In this document: in pieces, positions 7,098 through 16,724 of the stretch
Position numbering within the stretch: position 1 is the stretch's first letter
Layout: the number at the start of each line of letters is the position of its first letter
From: Aeromicrobium marinum DSM 15272
GTDB lineage: Bacteria > Actinomycetota > Actinomycetes > Propionibacteriales > Nocardioidaceae
Reading direction: 5' to 3'
Assembly: GCF_000160775.2 (NCBI RefSeq)
Contig: NZ_CM001024.1
Span: forward strand, 1,990,709-2,054,708
DNA length: 64,000 nt
Made by a program: the position numbers and the translations under genes
The notes under the pieces: model-generated
Told to the model about the DNA's origin: nothing
Databases searched by the model: none
What the model saw: the letters and a program-made list of their open reading frames with translations, nothing else

Positions 7098-9209
7098 GTG
7101 CCAGCAGCCGTTCCCCGTCCGTCAGCCCCCGCCGGAGGGGTGCGCACCGAGATCCAGGCGCTGCGGGCGGTCGCGGTGCTGGCGGTCGTCGGGTACCACC
7201 TGTGGCCCAACCGGCTGCCGGGCGGGTTCGTCGGCGTCGACGTGTTCTTCGTCGTCTCCGGCTTCCTCATCACCGACCACCTGCTCCGTGAGGTGGCGAC
7301 GCGGAACCGGGTGCACCTGCCGACGTTCTGGGCCCGGCGGGCCAGGCGTCTGCTCCCCGCCTCCTTCGTCACCATCGCGGCGACGGCTGCCGCCGTGTAC
7401 CTGTGGGTTCCCGAGAACCGCTGGCCACAGTTCGGTCGCGAGCTGCTGGCCTCGGCGTTCTACGTCGAGAACTGGGAGCTGTCGCGACAGGCGGTCGACT
7501 ACCTGGCGCAGTCCAACGTCGTGTCACCCAGCCAGCACTTCTGGTCCCTGGGGGTCGAGGAACAGTTCTACCTCGTCTGGCCCGTCCTCATCGGCGCCGC
7601 GACCCTGCTCGCCGTCCGCCTGCGGCGACGCCCCGACGTCGTGGTCGCGGCCGCGCTCCTGCTCGTCTTCGCTGCCAGTCTGGCCCACTCGGTCGACCTC
7701 ACCCCGAGCGATCCCGGCCGGGCCTACTTCTCGACCTTGACCCGCGCCTGGGAGTTCGCGGCGGGTGGCCTGCTGGCATGGCTGGGCCGCCGGGTGGCGC
7801 TCGAACGTGTCGGCGGGGCCGGCCTCCGCTCGGCTGTCTCCTGGGGCGGCTTCGCGGCCATCGGCGTCTCCCTGCTCGTGATCGACGGCAGCACGCCGTT
7901 CCCCGGGTACGCCGCCGGACTCCCCGTGCTCGGCACGGTCGCCGTGATCCTCGCGGGTGCGCCGTCGTCGCGCCTCTCCCCCGCACCCCTGATGGACCGG
8001 CGACCCGTCCAGCTGCTCGGGGACGTCTCCTACGGCGTCTACCTGTGGCACTGGCCCCTGATCGTGCTGCTGCCGTACGTCACCGGTGCCGACCTCGGGA
8101 CGACCGACAAGCTGGGGATCCTGCTGGGATCGGTCCTGCTGGGCTGGCTGTCCAAGACGCTGGTCGAGGACCGGTTCCGCTCACCGGGTCCGCCGACCGG
8201 CGGGTGGACGGGTCCGAGCCGCACGTTCGCGACCGTCGGCGCCGCCTCGGCCGTCCTGGTCGTCTCCTGCCTGGCCCTGGTCACCTGGACACCGGCGGCC
8301 CTGCCCGACGCCCGCGAGGTCGCCGCCACCCCGTGCCTGGGCGCGAAGGCCCTGCTCGACCCGGGGTGCGACGGGCGGATCGACGACGCGCTGGTCACGG
8401 AGGCCGCGGCCTTCGCGACCGATCTCGCCCCGGCCGACATCAGTGCCTGCGAGACGTCCGCCAACTCCCGGACCTACCGCCGGTGCTCCTTCGGCTCGAC
8501 CGACCCGGCCGCGCTCGGGGTCGCGCTCGTCGGCGACTCCCACGCCACCCGCATCGCGGACGCGGTCAGGACCACCGCCGAGTCCGAGTCCTGGCGACTC
8601 TCCACCTTCCTGGTGTCGGGATGCCCGATGCTCGCGCGCGAGTGGGTCGGCTCGACCTGGGGGGCGGACGCCACCTACTCCGAGATCTGCCGCACCACGG
8701 CCGTGCGGGCCCTCGACGAGGTCGCCGCCGACCCGACGATCGACGTGGTCGTCGTCACCAACCGCACGCGGCTGTACCTCTCCGAGGACCCCGACCTCTG
8801 GCCGCTCACGGCCGCCCAGGTCGCCGATGTGCTGACCCGGTTGCAGCAGGCCGGCAAGGCCGTGGTCGTCCTGCGCGACACCCCCGAGATGCGCGGCGTC
8901 CCGGTCGAGGGCGGCGTCGGCGCCGTGGACTGCCTGCTGCAGACCGACGACGCCACCGACTGCTCGGTGCCACGGGCGGAGATCGCGTTCGACGACCCGC
9001 TGCGGACCGCCGGCGAGATGACCGGGTCGCCCGTCGTCGACCTCGACGACCTGGTGTGCGACGACGCACGGTGCTTCACCCAGATCGGCGGCATCGTCGT
9101 CTACACCGACGACAACCACCTCACCACGACCTTCGCCCGCACCGCCCAGCCCACGATCGCCGCACGGCTCACCGCTGCCGTCGAGGCGCTCGGGAAGGAC
9201 CCGTCATGA
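7098..9209 (+). CDS. membrane acyltransferase (acyltransferase 3) with C-terminal SGNH domain
   Basis: This 703-residue OafA-like protein begins with an acyltransferase-3 membrane domain of about ten helices. Its features are EIQALRAVAVL, the active-site VGYHLWP, VGVDVFFVVSGFLIT, FWSLGVEEQFYLVWP and YGVYLWHWPLI. The C-terminal ~250 residues form a periplasmic SGNH hydrolase-like domain with the VGDSHATRI nucleophile motif and a terminal DNHL for the D-x-x-H pair. Such proteins O-acetylate exported or surface glycans. The GTG at 7098 is chosen because TAGCCT precedes it by eight bases. It leads the rightward glycan genes and overlaps the next gene by ATGA. Confidence 0.9.
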   Translation: MPAAVPRPSAPAGGVRTEIQALRAVAVLAVVGYHLWPNRLPGGFVGVDVFFVVSGFLITDHLLREVATRNRVHLPTFWARRARRLLPASFVTIAATAAAVYLWVPENRWPQFGRELLASAFYVENWELSRQAVDYLAQSNVVSPSQHFWSLGVEEQFYLVWPVLIGAATLLAVRLRRRPDVVVAAALLLVFAASLAHSVDLTPSDPGRAYFSTLTRAWEFAAGGLLAWLGRRVALERVGGAGLRSAVSWGGFAAIGVSLLVIDGSTPFPGYAAGLPVLGTVAVILAGAPSSRLSPAPLMDRRPVQLLGDVSYGVYLWHWPLIVLLPYVTGADLGTTDKLGILLGSVLLGWLSKTLVEDRFRSPGPPTGGWTGPSRTFATVGAASAVLVVSCLALVTWTPAALPDAREVAATPCLGAKALLDPGCDGRIDDALVTEAAAFATDLAPADISACETSANSRTYRRCSFGSTDPAALGVALVGDSHATRIADAVRTTAESESWRLSTFLVSGCPMLAREWVGSTWGADATYSEICRTTAVRALDEVAADPTIDVVVVTNRTRLYLSEDPDLWPLTAAQVADVLTRLQQAGKAVVVLRDTPEMRGVPVEGGVGAVDCLLQTDDATDCSVPRAEIAFDDPLRTAGEMTGSPVVDLDDLVCDDARCFTQIGGIVVYTDDNHLTTTFARTAQPTIAARLTAAVEALGKDPS

Positions 9210-10087
9210 CGCTCGACATCCTCATCCCCTACTGGGGCGACCCGGACCTGATGATCGCCACCACGGCGTCGGTCGTCGCCCAGGACGACCCCCGGTGGCG
9301 CCTGACGATCCTCGACGACCAGTACCCCGGGGACGAGGTCCGCACGTGGGTGGAGTCCCTCGGGGACGAGCGCATCACGTACCACGTGAACGAGCGCAAC
9401 CTCGGCATCACCGACAACTACCGGGCCGCGGTCGGTCGGGCGACGCAGTCGCACCTGACCCTGCTCGGCTGCGACGACCTGCTCCACCCGGGGTACGTCG
9501 GACTGATGCGGTCACTGGTCGAGCGGCACCCCGACGCCGACGTGTTCCAGCCCGGGGTGCAGGTCATCGACGCGGACGGGACCCCGGTCCTGCCGTTGGT
9601 CGACCGGGTCAAGCAGCGGCTCCTGACGCCGCGCCGGGAGGTCGAGCTGCGCGGCCCCGACATGGCCACGAGCCTGATCCGGGGCAACTGGCTCTACTGG
9701 CCGTCCCTGACCTTCCGGACCGAGACGTTGCAGCGCATCGACTTCCGGGACGGCCTGCCGATCATCCAGGACCTGGCCCTGCTCATGGACATCGCGTTCG
9801 AGGGGGGCGCCCTGGTGTACTCGCCGGTCACCGCCTTCTCCTACCGGCGTCACTCCGGCAGCGCCTCGCAGAAGACCATCGTCAGCGGCCAGCGGTTCCG
9901 GGACGAACGCACCTACTACCGGACGGCCCGCGAGCTCGCCCGGCGGCTGGGCTGGAGGCGCACCGCACGGGCCGCCCGCTGGCGCCTGCTGTCGCGCCTG
10001 CACGGACTGGCCGAGCTGCCCGGCGTGCTCCGGTCGCGCAGCCGCGCCGGGATATCATCGACCGTGGCCCACATCCTGGCGCCGTGA
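9206..10087 (+). CDS. family 2 glycosyltransferase
   Basis: This 293-residue protein has a GT-A fold with an N-terminal LDILIPYWGD strand, AQDDPRW, ILDDQYPGD and the metal-binding GCDDLLHPG near residue 93. The C-terminal third has IIQDLALLMD, as expected for the acceptor-side helix, and a basic Arg-rich tail. No membrane span is evident, so it is probably a cytoplasmic enzyme that adds a sugar to a lipid-linked glycan. The start codon overlaps the upstream acyltransferase stop (ATGA), indicating coupling. Donor and acceptor cannot be deduced. Confidence 0.85.
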   Translation: MTLDILIPYWGDPDLMIATTASVVAQDDPRWRLTILDDQYPGDEVRTWVESLGDERITYHVNERNLGITDNYRAAVGRATQSHLTLLGCDDLLHPGYVGLMRSLVERHPDADVFQPGVQVIDADGTPVLPLVDRVKQRLLTPRREVELRGPDMATSLIRGNWLYWPSLTFRTETLQRIDFRDGLPIIQDLALLMDIAFEGGALVYSPVTAFSYRRHSGSASQKTIVSGQRFRDERTYYRTARELARRLGWRRTARAARWRLLSRLHGLAELPGVLRSRSRAGISSTVAHILAP

Positions 10088-10107
10088 CGACCCACCCGAG
10101 GAGCTCC

Positions 10108-11244
10108 ATGCCGTCGAACGTCCTGATCACCGGTGGCGCCGGGTTCATCGGCTCCCGCCTGGCCCGCCGGTTCGCCGACGACGGCCACCGCGTCACGATC
10201 CTGGACACGTTGTCCCCCCAGGTCCACGGCGCGGACCCGGCCCAGGACTCCCCCCTGCTGAAGGCGGCCGCGGAGGTCGCCGAGGTGGTGCAGGGGTCGG
10301 TCACCGACGTCGACGCGTTGCGCCGTGTGCTCCCCGACCAGCACGTCGTGGTCCACCTGGCCGCCGAGACCGGCACGGGACAGTCGATGTACGAGATCGA
10401 CCGCTACGTCGAGGCGAACATCGGCGGCACGGCGAAGCTGCTGGACCTGCTCGCCAACGAGCCCCACCACGTCGGGCGCGTGGTCATCGCGTCGTCCCGG
10501 TCGATCTACGGCGAGGGCGCCTACCGCAGCAGCGCCGGCGAGATCGTCTACCCCTCGCACCGCGACGACGCCGCCATGGCGGCGGGCGACTTCGACGTGC
10601 ACGCGCCCGGACACGACCCGCTGACCCTCGTGCCGACCGACGAGTCGGCGCGCCTGCACCCGTCCTCGGTCTACGGGATCTCCAAGCAGGTCCAGGAGTC
10701 GCTCATCATGACCGTCGCGCCGACGATCGGCATCGAGGGGGTGGCGCTGCGGTACCAGAACGTCTACGGACCGGGCCAGTCGCTGAAGAACCCCTACACG
10801 GGCATCCTGTCGATCTTCTCCACCCTGATCCGACAGGGCCGTGAGATCAACATCTTCGAGGACGGTCACGAGAGCCGGGACTTCGTCTACATCGACGACG
10901 TCGTCGAGGCCACGTACCTCGCCTCCACGGTGCCGGGCGCCGCCCACCAGGTGATGAACGTCGGCAGCGGCGTCGCGACCTCCGTGCTGGAGGTCACGGC
11001 CGCACTGCAGGCCGCCTTCGGGTCCGACGTTCCGGTGCGCGTGTCCGGCAACTACCGGCTGGGCGACATCCGCCACAACGTGGCCGACACCACCCGCCTG
11101 GCCGAGGTGCTGGGGTTCACCCCCGCCGTCGACTTCGCCACCGGGGTCGGTCGCTTCGTGGAGTGGGTCCTGACCGAGCCCGTCGAGGAGGGCGGGTACG
11201 AGAAGTCGCTGCAGGAGATGGCGTCACGCCGGCTGTTGAAATGA
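10108..11244 (+). CDS. NAD-dependent nucleotide-sugar epimerase/dehydratase
   Basis: This 378-residue extended SDR protein has the nucleotide-binding ITGGAGFIGSRLARR at the N terminus, HLAAETGTGQSM, and a catalytic Y-x3-K as SVYGISKQVQES near residue 195. The pattern LRYQNVYGPGQSLKNPYTG resembles dTDP-L-rhamnose 4-epimerase-like enzymes more than UDP-glucose 4-epimerase. It probably supplies an unusual sugar donor to the neighbouring transferases. GAGGAG lies five bases before the ATG. The end overlaps the next acyltransferase by four bases. Confidence 0.87.
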   Translation: MPSNVLITGGAGFIGSRLARRFADDGHRVTILDTLSPQVHGADPAQDSPLLKAAAEVAEVVQGSVTDVDALRRVLPDQHVVVHLAAETGTGQSMYEIDRYVEANIGGTAKLLDLLANEPHHVGRVVIASSRSIYGEGAYRSSAGEIVYPSHRDDAAMAAGDFDVHAPGHDPLTLVPTDESARLHPSSVYGISKQVQESLIMTVAPTIGIEGVALRYQNVYGPGQSLKNPYTGILSIFSTLIRQGREINIFEDGHESRDFVYIDDVVEATYLASTVPGAAHQVMNVGSGVATSVLEVTAALQAAFGSDVPVRVSGNYRLGDIRHNVADTTRLAEVLGFTPAVDFATGVGRFVEWVLTEPVEEGGYEKSLQEMASRRLLK

Positions 11245-12326
11245 CCGCCGCGACCGCTGCCGAGGGGCTGCCCCGCACGTTCGACCCGCGCACCAACAGC
11301 CTCAACCTGTTCCGCCTCGTGCTGGCGGCGATGGTGCTGTTCGCGCACGCCTTCTACCTCGACGGCCGGGGCATCGGACCGCACATCCAGGGTGAGAACC
11401 TCGGCGGTCTCGCCGTCGGGGGGTTCTTCGTCCTCAGCGGCTTCCTCATCACCACCAGCCGGTTCCGCAACGCGGTCGGCGACTACATCGTGCTGCGGGT
11501 CGCCCGGATCTTCCCCGCCTTCATCGTCTGTCTCGTCCTCACCGCCACGGTCCTCGCCCCGTTCGCCATGTGGTGGGAGTTCCGCTCGCTCGACGGCTAC
11601 CTCACGACCGGCCCCACCCCGGCGTCCTACGTGTGGTCCAACGCCGGCCTGCTGATCAACCAGTACGAGATCGGCCGGTCGCTCGAGTCGGTGCCGTACC
11701 CGCGGGTGTGGAACGGCTCGCTGTGGACGCTGTACTACGAGTTCGCGTGCTACCTGCTGGTCGGCGTGATCGCCGTCGTCGGGGTCGTCCGACGGTCGCC
11801 GTGGCCGCTCGCCGCGATGTTCGCCCTCAGCGTGGCGGTGTACGCGACCGAGACGCAGTGGGCCGCCCTGCAGCTCGACGAGCGCTTCTTCCTGCTCGCC
11901 AAGCTGTTGCCGTACTTCCTCGGCGGCGCCGTCGCCTACTTCGTGGTCGCCCGGTTCGGCGTGCCGCACGTGGCCGGGGCCACCGCCCTGGTCCTCGCCG
12001 TGGCGAGCATCGTGCTGGTGCCCCGGGTCGGTGGCCAGCTCGCCGCGCCGTTGCTGGCGTGGGGTCTGCTGTGGCTCTCCACCGTGGTGCCGCAGCCTCG
12101 CTGGGTCGCCACGAACGACATCTCGTACGGCTTCTACATCTACGCCTGGCCCGTGCAGCAGCTCGGCGTGCTCGTCGGTGTCTCCTCGCTCGGCTTCGTC
12201 GCCTACCTGCTGCTCACCGCGGTCGGCACCGCGGCCCTGGCTGCACTCAGCTGGTTCGCCGTCGAGCGGCCCGTCATGCGGGCGGCCCACACCCGGCTGC
12301 GAGCGACCCGACCCGCTCGGGCCTGA
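11241..12326 (+). CDS. membrane acyltransferase (acyltransferase 3 family)
   Basis: This 361-residue polytopic protein has LNLFRLVLAAMVLFAHAF with the catalytic-type histidine, then VGGFFVLSGFLIT, LWTLYYEFACYL and DISYGFYIYAWPVQQ, the usual motifs of the family. Unlike the acyltransferase at 7098 it has no SGNH domain and ends just after the last helix in a short basic tail. It probably acylates a glycan intermediate at the membrane. The start overlaps the epimerase stop (ATGA), so the two are translationally coupled. Confidence 0.88.
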   Translation: MTAATAAEGLPRTFDPRTNSLNLFRLVLAAMVLFAHAFYLDGRGIGPHIQGENLGGLAVGGFFVLSGFLITTSRFRNAVGDYIVLRVARIFPAFIVCLVLTATVLAPFAMWWEFRSLDGYLTTGPTPASYVWSNAGLLINQYEIGRSLESVPYPRVWNGSLWTLYYEFACYLLVGVIAVVGVVRRSPWPLAAMFALSVAVYATETQWAALQLDERFFLLAKLLPYFLGGAVAYFVVARFGVPHVAGATALVLAVASIVLVPRVGGQLAAPLLAWGLLWLSTVVPQPRWVATNDISYGFYIYAWPVQQLGVLVGVSSLGFVAYLLLTAVGTAALAALSWFAVERPVMRAAHTRLRATRPARA

Positions 12327-12362
12327 CCCCGGGCGCCGCGCGGCGGGGCGGCAGCGTCTCGA

Positions 12363-12368
12363 TACCCT
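12363..12368 (+). promoter_or_regulatory. -10-like hexamer TACCCT (leaderless type)
   Basis: TACCCT lies exactly six bases before the ATG of the glycosyltransferase at 12375, which lacks a clear Shine-Dalgarno sequence. This implies a promoter internal to the rightward glycan gene run. Confidence 0.5.
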
Positions 12369-12374
12369 GCCGCC

Positions 12375-13478
12375 ATGGCCACCATCCTCGTCGACCTGCT
12401 GTCGCTGACCGGTTCGAAGGGCGGGATGGAGGTCTACACGCGCGAGCTGTACCAGCAGTTCGCCGTCCAGGCGCCTCAGCACGAGTTCGTCGGGTTCGCC
12501 AGCACCGAGGCCGCCGCGATGGACCTCACCTGGTTCCCCGGCAGGATCGTCGACTCCGGGATCAGCGGGGAGAACCGGCTGCAGTGGGCCCGGGGTGAGC
12601 TGCTGGCCGTGAACCCGGCGGCGCGCCGCGCGGGAGCCGACCTCATCCACTCCCCTGCGACGCTCGGACCGCACCGCCGCGACATCCCGACCGTCGTGAC
12701 GATGCACGACATGCTCTACTGGTCGCACCCCGAGTTCATGTCGACGCCCCTGTACACCGCGCCGGTCAAGCTCATGGAGCGGATCGTCTCCCGCCGGGCC
12801 GACCGGGTCGTCACGATCAGCGAGGCCTCGGCGGAGGCCATCGGCCGGTACCTGTCCGTGCCGCGCTCCCGCATCTCGGTGATCCACCTGGCCGGACGGG
12901 CGATCGCCGGGGTGGACCGTGACCGCCACCGCCCCGACCAGCCGCTGCTGCTCGGCACGGGCAACCGGCGACCGCACAAGAACTGGGAGACGCTCGTCCG
13001 CGCACTGGCCCTGATCGACCCGCCCCAGCGCCCCCGCCTGGCCCTGACCGGCAGCGGTCCCGACGATCCGATGATCGCGCTCGTGGCCGAGCTCGAGCTC
13101 CAGCCGTGGGTGGAGCTGCACGGCTGGATCGAGGAGTCCGAGCTGGCCGACCTGTACTCCCGGGCGACCCTGCTCGCGACCCCGTCGTTCTGCGAGGGGT
13201 TCTCGTTGACGCCCGTCGAGGGGATGCTGTCCGGGATCCCGGTGCTGATCAGCGACATCGCCGTCCACCGCGAGGTGGCCGGCGATGCGGCCGTCTACGT
13301 CGATCCGTCCGATCCGGCAGCCATGGCGGCCACGATCGCCCGGGTGGTCTCCGACCCGGCGCTCCTGGCCGAGCACGCGCGCAAGGGCCTGGACCAGGCG
13401 TCGCGGTACTCGTGGGAGGACACGGCGCGACGAACCCTCGCGGTGTTCGACGAGGTCCTGACCGCGTCAGGCCGCTGA
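12375..13478 (+). CDS. family 4 glycosyltransferase
   Basis: This 367-residue GT-B enzyme has N-terminal LSLTGSKGGMEVYTREL, TVVTMHDMLYWSHPEF, DRVVTISEASAEAI and LGTGNRRPHKNWETL. The donor-site CEGFSLTPVEGMLSGIPVL (E-x7-E) lies near residue 278. Overall organisation matches retaining mannosyl- or rhamnosyl-type GT4 enzymes, with no membrane span. It has its own promoter-like hexamer and ends two bases before the stop of the convergent membrane protein gene. Confidence 0.9.
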   Translation: MATILVDLLSLTGSKGGMEVYTRELYQQFAVQAPQHEFVGFASTEAAAMDLTWFPGRIVDSGISGENRLQWARGELLAVNPAARRAGADLIHSPATLGPHRRDIPTVVTMHDMLYWSHPEFMSTPLYTAPVKLMERIVSRRADRVVTISEASAEAIGRYLSVPRSRISVIHLAGRAIAGVDRDRHRPDQPLLLGTGNRRPHKNWETLVRALALIDPPQRPRLALTGSGPDDPMIALVAELELQPWVELHGWIEESELADLYSRATLLATPSFCEGFSLTPVEGMLSGIPVLISDIAVHREVAGDAAVYVDPSDPAAMAATIARVVSDPALLAEHARKGLDQASRYSWEDTARRTLAVFDEVLTASGR

Positions 13479-13480
13479 TC

Positions 13481-15409
13481 TCAGCAGCCGACGACCCGGT
13501 ACAGCACGGCCTCCCCCTCGCGGTCGATCTCCTCGACCGCGTCGGAGCGCTCCAGGTTCTCCAGCCCCGGATAGGTGACCTCGTAGTTGTTGATCTGCTG
13601 CTCGCCGAAGTCCAGGACGAAGTCGACGCCCAGGCGGTCGATCGCGGCACACGTCTCCGACCCGGGGGTGGCGAACCGCAACGACCGGTTGACGCGTGCG
13701 GTGTCGGCACCGATGTCCATGAGCAGGTGCGGCATCAGCACCCGCCGGTCGGCCAGCGCCAGCGCCAGGCCCGCGCCGGTGTACGGGCTGCCGGCGATCA
13801 CCGAGTCCGGCGGCACCAGGTCGGGGACCCGTTCCAGCAGACGGGACTCGTCGGGGGTCAGCAGCCACGCGTCGTCGACCAGGGCGAACGACCGCTGCGA
13901 CTCCGTGGTGATCTGTCGCAGCGGGCCGCCGACGTGGGTCGCCACGACCAGGGCCACGACCCCCACGACGGCCACGACGGCGCGAGCACGGGGGCGGTCG
14001 ATCCTCTGGTCGCGGTCCCGCAGCCATGCCCGGCCGCGGTCGTGGACCGCCTCGGCCCCGCGTGCCGCCAACGGAATCATCGCCAGGGGCACGAGGGCGG
14101 CCAGCCGCGGCGGGTTGTTGTACCAGGGGCCGACGAGCAGCGTGCGGAGCCAGTCCTGCTGGGAGCCGGCCGCCAGGACGTAGAGGAGTCCGGCGATCAC
14201 GAACGCACCGCTCGCCGCCGCGCCCGCTCCGCGACCGCCCCTCAGCGACACCACGATGCCCAGGAGGGTCAGCAGGGCCAGGGCGATCGCGACCGGCATG
14301 CCGTACACCGACGCGGTGAGGACCTCACCGACCGCCTGTCCCGTCGTCACGATGGTGGGCCAGTAGATCTGGTCGGCGGGCGGACGGATGACCCGGACGG
14401 CCACGAGACCCAGCACCAGGTAGGCCGCCACCGCGGCCACGACCGGAACCCGACGCGACGGGTGCCGGAGATGCCGGACGGCGACGACGGCCGCCACCGG
14501 CACCGAGAACGCCAGGAGGGCCACCAGTGCGCTCGGGTGAGCCACGGCCATGCCGGGGACGACTCCCACCAGCAGCAGGGCGCAGACCCCTCGTGGCGGG
14601 CCGGTGACGCCCACCCCCGCTGCTCGGGCGAGGGCCGCCACCGCCAGCGGGAGCACGGCACCGGACAGGAACAGCGGATACAGGATCCCGTAGGTGAGCA
14701 GCAGGAACGGGAAGGCGGCCGTCGCGGCCGCCAGGACCCCCGCTGCGACGGTCAACGCTGCCGACGTGCCGAACCAGGTGCGGGCGAGGACGACGACGGA
14801 CAGGGGCCACACGACGCAGGCCACGACCAGCGTCACCGCCGTGACGGCGACCGGGACGCCGGCGCCCGTGAGGTCCGCGACGAGGCTGACCACGGCGTGC
14901 CAGGCCGACGGGTAGAAGCCCAGGTTGCCCTCGGGGGACGTCATCCCCCCGACGGTGAACGGGGACGCGCTCCCGGTCTGCAGCACGTACTGCACGGCGT
15001 TGAGGTGGAAGATGTTGTCGTACGACTGCGAGACGGCGTCGGGCCGTTGGAGGATCAGCCACAGACGACGGCCGATCAGCCCGGCGGCGAGCCCCACCGC
15101 CAGCAGCACGGGCCACGGGCCCGCTGCGCCTCTCGGCTCGTCGCTCCCCCATCGCCCGACGAGGACACGACGGCCGGCCGCCAGCACGACGGCCGCTGCC
15201 GCCGTCATCACCACGACCGGCACGACCGACCACGTGACACCGCCCCACTCGGCCACGACCGAGGCGGTCGCGACCGTCGTCACCGACAGCGGCGCCGTCG
15301 CCGCCGCGAGCCAGGCCCCCCGCAGACCTGCTGCGGCACCCAGGACGAGTCCGGGCACGCCGAGGAGGGCCAGCGTCGCCGCCAGCGGGAGCACGACCTC
15401 GGACCACAT
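13481..15409 (-). CDS. large polytopic membrane protein, DUF6541-like, in glycan locus
   Basis: This 642-residue protein has roughly a dozen hydrophobic helices over its first 450 residues. A soluble C-terminal domain of ~150 residues follows, with RVPDLVPPDSVIAGSPYTGAG, LGVDFVLDFG and a final VLYRVVGC. This organisation matches the actinobacterial DUF6541 family, often annotated as a membrane glycosyltransferase-like (GT-C type) protein. An activity is not proven. The loop before the third region carries FHLNAVQYVLQTGSASPF. ATG 15409 follows GAGAGGA at reasonable spacing. An in-frame GTG two codons upstream is possible. Confidence 0.7.
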   Translation of the reverse strand: MWSEVVLPLAATLALLGVPGLVLGAAAGLRGAWLAAATAPLSVTTVATASVVAEWGGVTWSVVPVVVMTAAAAVVLAAGRRVLVGRWGSDEPRGAAGPWPVLLAVGLAAGLIGRRLWLILQRPDAVSQSYDNIFHLNAVQYVLQTGSASPFTVGGMTSPEGNLGFYPSAWHAVVSLVADLTGAGVPVAVTAVTLVVACVVWPLSVVVLARTWFGTSAALTVAAGVLAAATAAFPFLLLTYGILYPLFLSGAVLPLAVAALARAAGVGVTGPPRGVCALLLVGVVPGMAVAHPSALVALLAFSVPVAAVVAVRHLRHPSRRVPVVAAVAAYLVLGLVAVRVIRPPADQIYWPTIVTTGQAVGEVLTASVYGMPVAIALALLTLLGIVVSLRGGRGAGAAASGAFVIAGLLYVLAAGSQQDWLRTLLVGPWYNNPPRLAALVPLAMIPLAARGAEAVHDRGRAWLRDRDQRIDRPRARAVVAVVGVVALVVATHVGGPLRQITTESQRSFALVDDAWLLTPDESRLLERVPDLVPPDSVIAGSPYTGAGLALALADRRVLMPHLLMDIGADTARVNRSLRFATPGSETCAAIDRLGVDFVLDFGEQQINNYEVTYPGLENLERSDAVEEIDREGEAVLYRVVGC

Positions 15410-15445
15410 GCCCACACCCGTCCTCTCTTCGTCGGCCCGACGACT

Positions 15446-16708
15446 CTAACGCCCGGCCGGTGACGAGCCTCGATCGGCGGCGGCGACGCGCCGCAGCACG
15501 GCGGCGATCGCCATGCCGGCGAGCGGGCCCCCGATCATCGAGAGGAGCGATCGGGCCCCCAGGCTTCCGGGCACGAGCACCAGCAGCACGGTCGCGACGG
15601 CCGAGACGGTCCACATCGTGACGTAGTCGCGATGGTGCGACCGTCCCAGCAGCGCCGAACCCACCAGGACCTGCACTCCGAGCAGACCTGCTCCGACGAC
15701 GACTCCTGCCACGAACCACGGCTCGATCGCGTAGGAGCCGCCCGTCACGGTGTCGAGGACCGCCGGCCCCACTGCGGCGGCGGCGCCGGCGGCCACCACC
15801 GTCACGACGAGGATCAACGACCCTCCTCGGCGGAGCACCTGGACGGCCCGGTCGTGCCCGTCACGGAACCTCACGAGCAGGAATCCCTGCAGGGCCAGGA
15901 TCGGCACGATCAGTGGCGCCCTGGCCAGGCTCGTGACCATGACCAGCTCGGCGAGCCGTTGAGGGGTGGTGTCACGGGAGACGGCCGCCATCACGGCCGG
16001 CATCCCACTGACCATCACCCCGAGCGCGGAGCTGGCCACCACGGCGCCGAGGACCTGACGCACCAGCTCGCCACGTCCCACGTCGAGCGTGAACCGGCCC
16101 CGACCACGGCTCCAGGTCGCGAGGCCCACGGCGACCGCCGCGACGAGGAACGGCAGGGCCATCGCGGCGAACAGCTGGGGCCTCGCCGCCGTCATCAGCA
16201 GGGCCGACACGACCAGCAGGGTCCGGACCGCACTGTCCGTCAGGGTCAGGCCGGCCACCGCACGCCAGCGTTGGAGGCCCTGCAGCACGCCGCCCACGAG
16301 GGTGACTCCGACGTAGCCGGTGCCCGCCAGCAGCATCCACCCGGCCGCCCCGCCCACGGGACCGTCGGTGCCGTCGATGACGACGACCGAACCGGCCAGC
16401 ACCGCGAGCGCTCCGACGACGACAGCGGCCAGGACGGCCAGGTCCGCCGCTCCGGCCACACCGTCCTCGCGGGCGGTGCCCGCCGGTCGCACGGCGCGCG
16501 TGACGGCGTTCTGGATGCCGGACAGCAGGGTCACCATGACGTACATGGCCGACCAGAACGTGCCGAACGCGATGTAGAGCCCGGGGTCGTCGAGCGTGGC
16601 CGAGGCGACGACCTGGATGCCGTACCCCGCCACTCCGGCGCCCGCCGTCGCGAACAGCACCCACCCGACACCGGGCACCGTGCGGCCGGACCCCGGTTCG
16701 GAGGTCAT
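15446..16708 (-). CDS. polysaccharide flippase-like (MOP superfamily) membrane protein
   Basis: This 420-residue product has about twelve hydrophobic helices and short charged loops. Its repeated GxQ/N-rich helices (GYGIQVVASATLDDPGLY, LVGGVLQGLQRWRAVAG) fit oligosaccharide flippases of the Wzx/MATE-like superfamily. It would move a lipid-linked glycan unit across the membrane. The start MTSEPGSG at 16708 is chosen because the longer frame runs back through the DUF2304 gene on the same strand in another frame. It starts 16 bp after the DUF2304 stop. Confidence 0.75.
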   Translation of the reverse strand: MTSEPGSGRTVPGVGWVLFATAGAGVAGYGIQVVASATLDDPGLYIAFGTFWSAMYVMVTLLSGIQNAVTRAVRPAGTAREDGVAGAADLAVLAAVVVGALAVLAGSVVVIDGTDGPVGGAAGWMLLAGTGYVGVTLVGGVLQGLQRWRAVAGLTLTDSAVRTLLVVSALLMTAARPQLFAAMALPFLVAAVAVGLATWSRGRGRFTLDVGRGELVRQVLGAVVASSALGVMVSGMPAVMAAVSRDTTPQRLAELVMVTSLARAPLIVPILALQGFLLVRFRDGHDRAVQVLRRGGSLILVVTVVAAGAAAAVGPAVLDTVTGGSYAIEPWFVAGVVVGAGLLGVQVLVGSALLGRSHHRDYVTMWTVSAVATVLLVLVPGSLGARSLLSMIGGPLAGMAIAAVLRRVAAADRGSSPAGR

Positions 16709-16724
16709 CGGACGGTCCGCGCCA

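Noticed and set aside
11052..13376. 774-codon leftward ORF under the epimerase, acyltransferase and GT4 genes
   Set aside because: High-GC antisense frame. The sense genes have clear motifs and coupled starts.
13106..15463. 785-codon rightward ORF
   Set aside because: Antisense to the DUF6541-like gene, with Arg/Gly/His-rich composition and no start signal.
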